The position numbers were made by a program, and so were the translations under genes. Of a DNA stretch of 64,000 nucleotides, positions 27,683 to 36,425 are shown piece after piece (within the stretch, counting starts at the first letter, position 1; every line of letters starts with the position of its first letter). The stretch covers positions 1 through 64,000 of the forward strand of contig JAFKKV010000017.1 in assembly GCA_017304475.1 (NCBI GenBank). The letters are read 5' to 3'. The notes beneath the pieces were generated by a model. That model was not told the DNA's origin, did not search any database, and worked only from the letters and a program-made list of their open reading frames with translations. The DNA comes from Hyphomicrobiales bacterium. Lineage in GTDB: Bacteria; Pseudomonadota; Alphaproteobacteria; Rhizobiales; Phreatobacteraceae.

Positions 27683-28489
27683 ATGGGATCCGTCATCGAC
27701 CGCACCCGCGAGACCCTCGCCGGTTTCGATCGGCAGGAGATCGAGATCGGCGGCATCAAGACCGTCGTCTATTCCGCCGGCAGCGGCCGGCCGCTGGTTT
27801 TCCTGCACGGCTCCGGCACCTTCCCGGGTTTCGGCTTCGCCCGCCGCTGGACCGACAGCCACCGGGTGATCATTCCCTACCATCCGGGCTTCGGTGAATC
27901 CGGCGACGACGACCGGATCGATTCCATGCAGGACTATGTGCTGCATTATCTCGATCTGTTCGACGCCATGGGGCTCGAGCGTTTCGATCTGGTCGGCTTC
28001 TCCTTCGGCGGCTGGATGGCCGCGGAATTCGCCATCGCCCATGCCCATCGGCTCGACAGGCTCGTGCTGGTCGCGCCGGCCGGCCTGGTGGTCAAGGATC
28101 CACCGGCGACCGACCTGTTCACCATCCCGCCGGCCCAGCTGCCGGGCTATCTGGCCACTAATCCGGCGGCGCTGGCGCCCTTCCTGCCCGAGGGCCACGA
28201 CCTCGAATTCCTCACCCTGCGCTACCGCGAGACGACCGCCGTCGCACGCCTGATCTGGGAGCGCGCATCGGGCAATCCCAAGCTGGGCCAATGGCTGCAT
28301 CGCGTGCGGGTGCCGACCCTGCTGCTGTGGGGCGAGCAGGATCGGGTCCGCCCGATCGCCCATGCCGCCCATTGGCTGAAACTGCTGCCCGACGCCCGGC
28401 TGGAGAGCCTGCCCGGCACCGGCCACCTCGTCTTCGAGGACACGCCTTCGGCGGCGGCCCGCGTCACTGCTTTCCTCGATCCCCGCTGA
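27683..28489 (+). CDS. Alpha/beta hydrolase
   Basis: This 268-residue hydrolase has GGGGAGAA just upstream of its ATG. The oxyanion motif LHGSG and the nucleophile elbow GFSFG (Ser107) are clear. The acid lies in LLWGEQDRVRP and the catalytic His in GTGHLVFED near the end. It is the first gene of a plus-strand catabolic set. It could hydrolyse a lactone or ester formed by the downstream monooxygenase. Confidence 0.9.
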   Translation: MGSVIDRTRETLAGFDRQEIEIGGIKTVVYSAGSGRPLVFLHGSGTFPGFGFARRWTDSHRVIIPYHPGFGESGDDDRIDSMQDYVLHYLDLFDAMGLERFDLVGFSFGGWMAAEFAIAHAHRLDRLVLVAPAGLVVKDPPATDLFTIPPAQLPGYLATNPAALAPFLPEGHDLEFLTLRYRETTAVARLIWERASGNPKLGQWLHRVRVPTLLLWGEQDRVRPIAHAAHWLKLLPDARLESLPGTGHLVFEDTPSAAARVTAFLDPR

Positions 28490-28580
28490 CCGCGGCGCGA
28501 CCACAGGCCCGGCGCCAGGACGCGGTCGTCCAAGAACCGCCCGGCGCCCCAGAGCTGACCATTTCAGTCCGGAGGGGACC

Positions 28581-29912
28581 ATGCCCACGACACGAGAGAG
28601 CCTGAAACCCTGGTTCATCGTCTTCATGCTGACGCTGTTCATGATCCTCGCCTTCGCCGACCGGGCGGTGCTGGGATTTGCCGCGGTGCCGCTGATGCGG
28701 GACCTGAACCTGACGCCGAGCCAGTTCGGGCTGGCGGCGAGCGCCATGTACTGGGTCTATCCGGTGGCCGGCATTGCCGGTGGCTTCCTGGTCAATCGCT
28801 GGCCGACCAAATGGGTACTCGCCGGGCTCGCGACCGTCTGGGCCGCCACGCAATTTCCGATGCTCTGGGCCTCGACGCTGAACGAGGTGGTGGCCGCTCG
28901 CGTCCTGCTCGGCCTCGGCGAGGGGCCGGCTTTCGCGGTGGTGCTGCATGCCGTGTTCAAATGGTTCGAGGATGACCGGCGCGCCGTGCCGACCAGCATC
29001 GTCTCGGAAGGGGCGGCCTTCGGCATCGTGCTGGCCGCACCGGTCGTCGCCTATTTCATCGTCGCCCAGGGCTGGCGCTTCGGTTTCGGTCTGCTCGGCA
29101 CCCTCACCGCCGCCTGGGTGGTGCTCTGGCTGATCTTCGGCAGCGAAGGCAAGGTCACCAGGCCGAGCGCGGAGGCCGGCAATCTGCAGCCGGTCAGCTA
29201 TCGCCTGCTGCTGCTCGACCGGACCTTCATCGGCAATACGCTCGCCGGTTTCGCGGTCGCCTGCGGCATCACCATCATGCTCGCCTGGCTGCCGCCCTAC
29301 CTGACCCGCGGCCTCGGCTATTCCACGACGGAAACCGGCTGGCTGACCACCTTGCCCTGGATCGCCAGCATCGTACTGGTGCTCGGCGGCGGCTACCTGT
29401 CCCAGCGCCTGCTGCTCGCCGGCGTGCCGAGCCGCCACGCCCGGGCGAGCTTCCTCTGCCTGTGCCTGGTGGCCGGCGGAGCGGCGACCGCGGCTATGAC
29501 CTTCCTGTCGCCCGGGCCGTTGCAACTGGCCTTGCTGGCGATCGGCTTCGGCCTGCCGACCCTGGTCTGGACGCTCAGCCCCGCGGTCATTGCCGAAGTC
29601 ACCCCGGTCGCCCAGCGCGGCGCCATGCTCGGCCTGTTCTCGACCATCGCCAATTCGGCCGCCGGCTCGTTCGCGCCCTACCTGATGGGCCTCGTGGTCG
29701 AGCGCGGGGCAACGCCTTCGGCCGGTTATGCCCTGGGTTTCCTCACCCTCGGCCTGCTGCAGGCCGTCTGCGCGGTCCTCGCCTGGATCCTGATCCGCCC
29801 GGCCACGACCATTGCCAGGTTCCGGGCCAAGGCCCAGCCGGCCGGCACGCGCCCGTCGACCGCTCCCACGGCCATGGCGATCCAGCCGGCGCGCGCCGCC
29901 GCCGGCGATTGA
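28581..29912 (+). CDS. MFS transporter
   Basis: This 443-residue protein has about 12 membrane spans. The first span ends in the charged start motif FADRAVLGFAAVPLMRDL, typical of the anion:cation symporter (ACS) subfamily. The loop VNRWPTKWVL replaces the usual loop-2 motif. Its place in the operon suggests it imports the substrate oxidised by the downstream monooxygenase. Confidence 0.9.
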   Translation: MPTTRESLKPWFIVFMLTLFMILAFADRAVLGFAAVPLMRDLNLTPSQFGLAASAMYWVYPVAGIAGGFLVNRWPTKWVLAGLATVWAATQFPMLWASTLNEVVAARVLLGLGEGPAFAVVLHAVFKWFEDDRRAVPTSIVSEGAAFGIVLAAPVVAYFIVAQGWRFGFGLLGTLTAAWVVLWLIFGSEGKVTRPSAEAGNLQPVSYRLLLLDRTFIGNTLAGFAVACGITIMLAWLPPYLTRGLGYSTTETGWLTTLPWIASIVLVLGGGYLSQRLLLAGVPSRHARASFLCLCLVAGGAATAAMTFLSPGPLQLALLAIGFGLPTLVWTLSPAVIAEVTPVAQRGAMLGLFSTIANSAAGSFAPYLMGLVVERGATPSAGYALGFLTLGLLQAVCAVLAWILIRPATTIARFRAKAQPAGTRPSTAPTAMAIQPARAAAGD

Positions 29913-30000
29913 AACGCTCCCGGGCGAGCCTGCCAAGACACGCCTTCGGCCCAAGACACGCCGCCGCTGAAAGACACCCCTTCGGTCAAAACGGAGAGAA

Positions 30001-31194
30001 ATGATGCCGATCCTGCCGGACACCAAATTCTACGCCTGGCATTTCATGCCCTATACGGAGCTGCCCGAGAATATCGACGACTTCGACTCGCTCTGGGTCG
30101 ACTTTCCCAACAAATATTTCGACCCCAAGGTCGGCCACGCCTTCTACCAGCGCTACCTCTCCGAGCTCGTCCTCGCCGACAAGCTCGGCTTCGATGGCGT
30201 CTGCGTGAACGAGCATCACAACACGCCCTACAGCCTGATGCCGATCGCCTCCGTGATCGCGGCAGCCCTGATCCCGCAGACCACCAAGGCCAAGATCTGC
30301 GTCATGGGCACGCCGGCCGGCCTCGACCAGCCGCATCGCCTGGCCGAATCCTACGCCATGCTCGACGTCATGTCGGGCGGCCGCCTGGAGGTCGCCTTCC
30401 CGCTCGGCACGCCGATGGAATATTGGTCGAACTCGGTCAATCCGGTGACCTCGCGCGAGCGCCAGCAGGAAGCGCTCGACGTCATCATCCGGGCCTGGAC
30501 CGAGGATGGCCCGATCCGCCACGAGGGGCGCTTCTACAATTATCGCTACCTGAACATCTGGCCCAAGCCCTATCAGCAGCCGCATCCCAAGGTCTATCTG
30601 GTCGGCTCGGGCAGCCCGGGCACCATCGAGCTCGCGGCGCAGCGCGGCTTCGGCTATTCCTCCACCTTCAGCCCGATCGCGACCCAGCTTGCCGCGCAGA
30701 AGACGCTGAAGGAACGCGCCGCCCATTACGGCCACACCATCACGCCCGACCAGATCCCGATCGTCTGCATGGTCTATATCGGCGATGACGACGAGAGCGC
30801 GCTCGCCGAGATGGAGCCGCATGTCCGCTATTTCTTTACCACGCTGACCAAGGCCGGCCGGTTCATCGACGCGCCGGGCTATCTGAGCCTGGACGAGTTC
30901 AGGAAGCGCAATGGCCGCATGCTGCCCTCGAGCCATGGCGGCGCCTTCGACTGGCACCAGATCCGCCAGCAGTTCCGTGTCGTCGCCGGCACCGCCAAGA
31001 CGGTCGCCGACACGATCGAGCAATGGGCCGAGGAGGCCGGTTCGAGCCGGATCATCTTCCAGATCCATCGGGGCGACATGCCGCACTGGAAGGTCGTGCG
31101 GACGCTGACCGGCCTCGCCAACGAGGTCATCCCGATGCTGAAGGCCAGGCAGATCCAGGCCGAGGAGCCGGCTCTCAACGTCGCGGCCGAGTGA
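30001..31194 (+). CDS. Luciferase-like (LLM) flavin-dependent monooxygenase
   Basis: This 397-residue TIM-barrel protein has the LLM hallmarks LGFDGVCVNEHHNTPYSLMP, ESYAMLDVMSGGRLEVAFPLG and the phosphate-binding YLVGSGSPGTIELAAQRGFG. It uses reduced flavin supplied by a separate reductase; the FMN reductase two genes downstream is the obvious partner. Family reactions include Baeyer-Villiger oxidations, alkane hydroxylation and C-S or C-N cleavage. Substrate is not evident. Confidence 0.9.
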   Translation: MMPILPDTKFYAWHFMPYTELPENIDDFDSLWVDFPNKYFDPKVGHAFYQRYLSELVLADKLGFDGVCVNEHHNTPYSLMPIASVIAAALIPQTTKAKICVMGTPAGLDQPHRLAESYAMLDVMSGGRLEVAFPLGTPMEYWSNSVNPVTSRERQQEALDVIIRAWTEDGPIRHEGRFYNYRYLNIWPKPYQQPHPKVYLVGSGSPGTIELAAQRGFGYSSTFSPIATQLAAQKTLKERAAHYGHTITPDQIPIVCMVYIGDDDESALAEMEPHVRYFFTTLTKAGRFIDAPGYLSLDEFRKRNGRMLPSSHGGAFDWHQIRQQFRVVAGTAKTVADTIEQWAEEAGSSRIIFQIHRGDMPHWKVVRTLTGLANEVIPMLKARQIQAEEPALNVAAE

Positions 31195-31290
31195 GCGGCG
31201 GACCGGGCACCGCTTCGACGATCAACCGTTCGGCGGCCGGCGGCCCGAGACAGGCCGGCCCGACCGCACCATCCACCAAGGAAACCACCC

Positions 31291-31734
31291 ATGACCATGA
31301 CCGCCGGCCTGACCCGCAGCCAAGACGGCCTCGACGGGATCGCCTGGAACATTCTCGGCCAGACCTATGTGCCGAAGCAGCATTCGGTGAATTCGCTGTC
31401 CTGGCACGCGACCTTTCCGAAAGACACCTTCGTGCCGCCGCATATCCATCCGACCCAGGACGAGTTCGTCTATGTGCTCGACGGAACGCTGGATTTCTGG
31501 CTGGACGGAAAGGACATGCAGGCGGTTGCCGGCGATCTCGCCCGGCTGCCCACCGGCATTCCCCACGGCATTTTCAACCGGTCGGGCAAGACCACCACCT
31601 GCCTGTTCTGGGTGTCGCCGACGCGCCGGCTGTTCGACCTGTTCCACGCCCTGCACAACGTGCCGGATCCGGCCGAAGTGGTGCGGCTCGCAGCCCAACA
31701 CGAGGTCGAATTCCTGCCGCCGCCGAACGCGTGA
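31291..31734 (+). CDS. Cupin-domain protein
   Basis: This 147-residue single-cupin protein has a first motif FVPPHIHPTQDEFVYVLDGTLDF (two His and a Glu) and a second motif with LPTGIPHGIFNRSG. Metal ligands are intact. In monooxygenase operons such cupins act as isomerases, decarboxylases or dioxygenases on ring-cleavage products. Its position between the monooxygenase and the reductase makes it part of the pathway. Confidence 0.88.
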   Translation: MTMTAGLTRSQDGLDGIAWNILGQTYVPKQHSVNSLSWHATFPKDTFVPPHIHPTQDEFVYVLDGTLDFWLDGKDMQAVAGDLARLPTGIPHGIFNRSGKTTTCLFWVSPTRRLFDLFHALHNVPDPAEVVRLAAQHEVEFLPPPNA

Positions 31735-31778
31735 ACACGTCCGGCCGCAAGATATCCCCGCCTGACCAGGAGCATCCC

Positions 31779-32396
31779 ATGCCGGCGCGCCATTCCGACC
31801 AGACAGGGCGAAAGCAGTTGGTGGTTGCGATATCGGGCAGCCCTTCGCCGGCCTCCGCCACCGCCGAACTGGCCGAGCATGCGCTCGGCCAGCTGCCGCC
31901 GGCGTCATTCGCCGTCAGGCACATCCGGCTGCGGGATATCGACGCGCAAGCCATGCTCGGCGGCAAGCCCGACGATGCCGGCCTTGCCGAGGCGATCGCC
32001 TGCATCGCGGCGGCCGACGGCGTCATCGTCGCGACGCCGATCTACAAGGCGGCCTATTCGGGCCTGCTGAAGGCCTTTCTCGACCTGCTCCCGCAATTCG
32101 GCTTCGCCGGCAAGACCATCCTGCAACTGGCGACCGGCGGCAGCCTCGCCCATGTCCTGGCGCTCGACTACGCCTTGCGGCCGGTGCTGCAATCCATGGG
32201 CGCGCGCCACATCGTCCAGAGCACGTTCATCGCGGCCGGCCAGGCCCGGCGCGGCGAGACCGGGTTGGTCCTGGAACACGACGCAGCGACCCTGCTGAAT
32301 GAGGCGCTCCTGCATTTCCGTCATGCGGTCGGGCTCGCGCCGCCGGCTACCCTGCTCGGCCATCCGCGCCCGGTCCGCCAGCACGCCGCCGAATAG
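31779..32396 (+). CDS. NAD(P)H-dependent FMN reductase (SsuE-like)
   Basis: This 205-residue protein starts at the ATG at 31779. The flavodoxin-like fold begins VVAISGSPSPASATAELAEH (phosphate loop) and continues ADGVIVATPIYKAAYSGLLKAFLDLLP, the SsuE/MsuE signature with the Tyr-containing pi-helix region. It would reduce FMN for the LLM monooxygenase upstream. Confidence 0.9.
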   Translation: MPARHSDQTGRKQLVVAISGSPSPASATAELAEHALGQLPPASFAVRHIRLRDIDAQAMLGGKPDDAGLAEAIACIAAADGVIVATPIYKAAYSGLLKAFLDLLPQFGFAGKTILQLATGGSLAHVLALDYALRPVLQSMGARHIVQSTFIAAGQARRGETGLVLEHDAATLLNEALLHFRHAVGLAPPATLLGHPRPVRQHAAE

Positions 32397-32497
32397 GCAG
32401 CGCCGCCGTCTCGCCTGCCGGCTGATGCCGGGTTCAGACCTGTCATCACCTCGACGGAAGCCCTCGTCTTGCGGGCGGGCGTGCCTGATGATCGCTA

Positions 32498-32682
32498 CGT
32501 CACCCCCAAGGCAAAGCAATTGCTTTGCCGGGGCGAGCGAAGCGAGGGAAGGGGGTCCAGGAGTTGCAGGGCGCGACTCAGAAAAGATTAAGCCATCGAA
32601 ATATTGACGGAAGGCCCGGCCCTGCAACTCCTGGACCCCCTTCCCTCCCTCGCTACGCTCGCTCGCCGGGGGTGACGTCGTG
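32498..32682. repeat. Large inverted repeat, family D
   Basis: Two arms (32530-32572 and 32619-32668) carry GCGAGCGAAGCGAGGGAAGG and the complement, enclosing about 46 bases. The left flank includes the perfect palindrome GCAAAGCAATTGCTTTGC at 32511-32528. The same family recurs at 55771-56030. The 650-bp gap 32397-33048 has no supportable gene besides this element and the AT-rich operator near 32905-32929. Confidence 0.8.
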
Positions 32683-32904
32683 GTTCCCGCACGCGTCGAG
32701 AGGGCACGAAGATCGTTTCGCTGCGCATTCGATGCCGCGCATGATTCATATGACGGAGATGTGCGCCCCCTCCCCGCCGGAAGTGGCGAGAATGGTGGTT
32801 TCTGCGCGAGATCCCAACGGGCAACGCATTCAGGCCCATCGGAACGAGGGAGGCGAACGCTCCGCGCTTGCCGCGGCGGCGGATTTCTGTATAAATCTTA
32901 AAAC

Positions 32905-32929
32905 AGAATGAAATTCTATTAGATAGAAT
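32905..32929 (+). promoter_or_regulatory. Nested AT-rich inverted repeats upstream of the CoA-transferase operon
   Basis: AGAAT-GAA-ATTCT (32905-32917) interleaves with ATTCTAT-TAG-ATAGAAT (32913-32929), sharing the ATTCT arm. In such a GC-rich genome this AT-rich nested palindrome, 120 bases upstream of the CaiB-type gene, looks like a two-site operator. No regulator gene is adjacent, so the binding protein is unknown. Confidence 0.6.
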
Positions 32930-33048
32930 GAATGCAATCACCAAGAACTTGACCGACCGGCCCATGCTCGGATTCGTCACCCATTGACCTATCCTGATCT
33001 CTTCCGCCGGCCAGCCGGCAGCCCCTATCCCCTCCAGGAGCACGGCCG

Positions 33049-34251
33049 ATGACGCTGCCGCTTGCCGATCTGCGCATTCTCGACATGACCAATGTGCTGG
33101 CCGGCCCGTTCTGCTGCTATCAGCTCGCCCAGCTCGGCGCCGACGTCATCAAGGTCGAGACGCCCGGCACCGGCGACCTGGCGCGCCAGCTCGGCGCCGA
33201 TCCGGAACTCAACAAACGGCTGATGGGCGCCTCGTTCCTGGCCCAGAACGCCGGCAAGCGCTCGGTGACGATCAACCTGAAGAGCCCGGCCGGCAAGGCC
33301 GTCTTCCTGCGCCTGGTGGCGAGCGCCGACGCTGTGATCGAGAATTTCCGGCCGGGCGTGATGGATCGCCTGGGGCTCGGCTACGAGGCGCTGAAGGCCG
33401 TCAAGCCGGACCTCGTCTATTGCGCCATATCGGGCTTCGGCCAGGACGGGCCGCTGAAGGACAATCCGGCCTATGACCAGATCGTGCAGGGCCTGTCGGG
33501 GGTGATGAGCGTCACCGGCGACAAGGCGTCGGCACCGCTGCGCGTCGGTTATCCCGTTGCCGACACCTTCGGCGGCATCACGGCCGCCTTCGCGGTGGCC
33601 GCCGCGCTGTTCCGGCGCGAGCGCGACGGCGCGGGCGAGAAGATCGACGTGTCCATGCTGGAAGCGACCCTCGTCTCGATGGGCTGGGCCGTGTCCAACT
33701 GGCTGATCGCCGGCGTCCGGCCCGAGCCGATGGGCAATGAGAACATGACCGCCAGCCCGTCCGGCACATTCCGCACCGGCGACGGTCTGCTCAACATCGC
33801 CGCCAACAAGCAGGAGCAATTCGTCACGCTTTGCCGGCTCATCGGCCGGCCGGAGCTTACCGGGGATGCCCGCTTCGCCCAGCGCGAGGACCGCAAGCGG
33901 CATCGTGCCGCCCTGACCCTCGAAATCGAAGCCGCGCTGGCGACAAGGCCCGCGGCCGAATGGGCGGCGCTGATGAACAAGCAGGGCGTGCCGGCCGGCG
34001 AGGTGTTGAGTGTGCCCGAAGTGCTGGAGCACCCGCAGGTCGAGGCGCGCGGCCTGATCAAGCACTTCCCTGACGCTCCCGGCGTCGATCGCAAGGTTTC
34101 CGTCGTCCGTGCCGGCTTCCGCCTCGCCAGCGGCGACCCGCAGCCGCTGACGCCGCCGCCGGCGCTCGGCGCCGACACCGCCGCCATTTTCGCCGAGCTC
34201 GGCTATGCGCCGGCCGACATCGACCAGTTGCGCGCCGACGGCGCGATCTGA
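33049..34251 (+). CDS. CaiB/BaiF family (type III) CoA-transferase
   Basis: This 400-residue enzyme has AGGAG upstream. The family start LADLRILDMTNVLAGPFCCYQLAQLGADVIKVETPGTGD is present in pieces, including Asp169-type catalytic context in YDQIVQGLSGVMSVTG. It transfers CoA between acyl-CoA and a carboxylate. The next gene is a citryl-CoA-lyase-like protein 14 bp away, so the CoA ester formed may be cleaved by it. Confidence 0.92.
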   Translation: MTLPLADLRILDMTNVLAGPFCCYQLAQLGADVIKVETPGTGDLARQLGADPELNKRLMGASFLAQNAGKRSVTINLKSPAGKAVFLRLVASADAVIENFRPGVMDRLGLGYEALKAVKPDLVYCAISGFGQDGPLKDNPAYDQIVQGLSGVMSVTGDKASAPLRVGYPVADTFGGITAAFAVAAALFRRERDGAGEKIDVSMLEATLVSMGWAVSNWLIAGVRPEPMGNENMTASPSGTFRTGDGLLNIAANKQEQFVTLCRLIGRPELTGDARFAQREDRKRHRAALTLEIEAALATRPAAEWAALMNKQGVPAGEVLSVPEVLEHPQVEARGLIKHFPDAPGVDRKVSVVRAGFRLASGDPQPLTPPPALGADTAAIFAELGYAPADIDQLRADGAI

Positions 34252-34265
34252 AGGAGCCGAGCATC

Positions 34266-35138
34266 ATGACCGGACCCGCCACCGCCGCAACCAGGCCGGC
34301 AACCACGCCGGAGGACTGGTGGCGGACATCGATCATCGAGATGCAGCCGGGCATGATCCGCTATCGCGGCTATGCCATCGAGGAGCTGATCGGCCAGGTC
34401 GGCTTCGTCGACATGATCTATCTGATGACCCGCGGTGAATTGCCCTCCAGGCCCGCCGCGACACTTCTGGAGGCAGCCCTGGTCGCCGCGGTCGACCACG
34501 GCCCCCAGGCGCCTTCGATCGCGGTGGCGCGCATGGCCATCACCTGCGGCGTCGGCATCAACAACGCCATGGCCTCGGCGATCAACACGCTCGGCGACGT
34601 CCATGGCGGCGCCGGCGAGCAATGCGTCGAACTCTATCAGGCCATTGCAGGCCGGCTCGCAGAAGGCGAACGCGACGCCGGAGCGATCAAGCAGGCGGCC
34701 GCCGACGCGATCGACGCGCTGAAAGCCCGGGGCATCCACCATGTTCCGGGCTTCGGCCACCGGTTCCATCCGCGCGATCCCAGGGCGCCGCGCCTGCTCG
34801 GGCTGGTCGACGACTGCGCCGCGACAGGCGCGATCTCCGGCCGCTTTGCCGCGATCGGCCGGGCCGTGGAGGATGTCCTGGCCGAACGGCGCGGCGGTCG
34901 GCGCGTGCCGATGAATATCGACGGCGCCACCGCGGTCATCTTCGCCGAGCTCGGCTTCCCGCCACCGCTCTGCCGCGGCCTGTTCGTCCTGTCGCGTTCG
35001 GTCGGCGTGCTCGCCCACGCCTGGGAGGAAAGCCAGTCCGACTATCGCAACAAGGGCCCGATCCCGCGCCAGATGACCTGGACCTATGACGGCCCCGCCG
35101 CCCGTCCGGTGCCCGGGTCCGGCGGATCGGCCGAATGA
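34266..35138 (+). CDS. Citrate-synthase-fold protein, citryl-CoA lyase-like
   Basis: This 290-residue protein is much shorter than citrate synthase (about 430) and keeps only the core. Catalytic residues align: His113 in GDVHGGAG, His165 in GFGHRFHPRDPR and Asp219 in MNIDGATA. The length and ending (QMTWTYDGP) fit bacterial citryl-CoA lyase, which splits citryl-CoA or a homologue into acetyl-CoA and an oxo-acid. Pairing with a CoA-transferase supports a degradative direction. Confidence 0.88.
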   Translation: MTGPATAATRPATTPEDWWRTSIIEMQPGMIRYRGYAIEELIGQVGFVDMIYLMTRGELPSRPAATLLEAALVAAVDHGPQAPSIAVARMAITCGVGINNAMASAINTLGDVHGGAGEQCVELYQAIAGRLAEGERDAGAIKQAAADAIDALKARGIHHVPGFGHRFHPRDPRAPRLLGLVDDCAATGAISGRFAAIGRAVEDVLAERRGGRRVPMNIDGATAVIFAELGFPPPLCRGLFVLSRSVGVLAHAWEESQSDYRNKGPIPRQMTWTYDGPAARPVPGSGGSAE

Positions 35139-35229
35139 CGGACGCGCGATCGCCTGTCGCGGCATCCGGGATGGAGTAGCATCACGCCCATACGAGGCGG
35201 CTGATGACCTCGATCCTCGGGAGGCGACC

Positions 35230-36054
35230 ATGAACGCCAGCAAATATCTGCCGATCACCCTGCTCAAGGGCCATACGGTCTTCGTCACCGGCGGCGGCAG
35301 CGGCATCAATCTCGGCATCGCCAAGAGCTTCGCTTCCGTCGGCGCCGACATCGCGATCTGCGGCCGCACCGCCGAACGTCTCGAGAGCGCCGCCGCAGAG
35401 CTGCGCCATATGGGCGCCCGTGTCTCGACCTCGGTCGCCGATGTCCGCGACTACGCCGCGGTCGAGACGGCGCTCGCCAAGAGCCGCGAGGAACTGGGGG
35501 CGGTGCACACGATGGTCTGCGGCGCGGCCGGCAATTTCGTCGCACGCGCCGAGGCGATCAGCGCCAAGGGCTTCCGGACGGTGGTCGAGATCGACCTGCT
35601 CGGCGCCTTTCACGGGGCGCACGCCGCCTTCGAGCAGTTGAAGGAGACACGCGGCAACCTGATCTTCGTCTCGGCCGGACAGGCCTACCTGCCCTTCGCC
35701 TTCCAGGCCCATGTCGGCGCGGCCAAGGCCGGCATCGACAATCTCATGCGCAACCTCGCGCTCGAATGGGGCCGCCACGGCATCCGCTCCAATTCCATCG
35801 TGCCCGGCCCGATCGAGGGCACGGAGGGGATGAAGCGGCTCGGCGGCGCGGCCGGCGAAGACACCTGGAAACGCATGGTGCCGCTCGGGCGCTACGGCAC
35901 GGTCGACGATATCGGCGGCATGGCCGTGGTGCTCGCCTCGCCGCTCGGAGCCTATGTCACCGGCGCCCAGATCGTGGTCGACGGCGGCATCGGGCTGCAG
36001 GGCTCGGGCCTGTTCAACCAGGCCATGGAACAGGCCATGCCGGCATCGCCGTGA
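35230..36054 (+). CDS. SDR of the 2,4-dienoyl-CoA reductase type
   Basis: This 274-residue protein starts at the ATG at 35230. It has an NAD(P)-binding VTGGGSGINLGIA and lacks the classical YxxxK. Instead it reads AFQAHVGAAKAGIDNL, followed by NSIVPGPIEGTEGMKRLGG. This is the pattern of peroxisomal/mitochondrial 2,4-dienoyl-CoA reductases rather than ordinary SDRs. With the upstream CoA-transferase and lyase it implies catabolism of an unsaturated acyl-CoA. Confidence 0.85.
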   Translation: MNASKYLPITLLKGHTVFVTGGGSGINLGIAKSFASVGADIAICGRTAERLESAAAELRHMGARVSTSVADVRDYAAVETALAKSREELGAVHTMVCGAAGNFVARAEAISAKGFRTVVEIDLLGAFHGAHAAFEQLKETRGNLIFVSAGQAYLPFAFQAHVGAAKAGIDNLMRNLALEWGRHGIRSNSIVPGPIEGTEGMKRLGGAAGEDTWKRMVPLGRYGTVDDIGGMAVVLASPLGAYVTGAQIVVDGGIGLQGSGLFNQAMEQAMPASP

Positions 36055-36170
36055 CCGGAGCACCGGGAGCGCGCCCCCTTGAGCCGGGATGCGCGCCCTT
36101 GCCTGCCCTAGCCAACGTTCGCACACGTCTTTCAGGCGAGCCTGAATGCGTCGCCTTTCGCGATCTCGCG

Positions 36171-36342
36171 CCGGAACCACCACTCCTTACCTCTCCCCGG
36201 CGGGGAGAGGTCGGCGCGTAGCGCCGGGAGAGGGGGAGTGGCGGCTTCAGAACAACGCTTTGTGCGCTTCGCATGGTGACATCCCGTCTCGCGCCTCGCC
36301 CCCCTCTCCCCGCTGGGGAGAGGTAAGGAGTGGTGGTTCCGG
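36171..36342. repeat. 28-bp perfect inverted repeats (family A variant)
   Basis: Arms 36171-36198 and 36315-36342 are exact reverse complements (core ACCACTCCTTACCTCTCCCC), enclosing 116 bases with smaller hairpins (CGGCGGGGAGAGG, CCGCTGGGGAGAGG). It sits between the convergent SDR and ThrRS genes and could serve as a terminator for both. The gap 36055-36425 holds nothing else I can support. Confidence 0.8.
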
Positions 36343-36425
36343 CGCGCCTTCGAGCCCGGAAAGATCGCGCGTAAGGCGCTGAAAAAACGCATACTTCCGG
36401 GACACGTTCGAACACCGGCCTGTTC

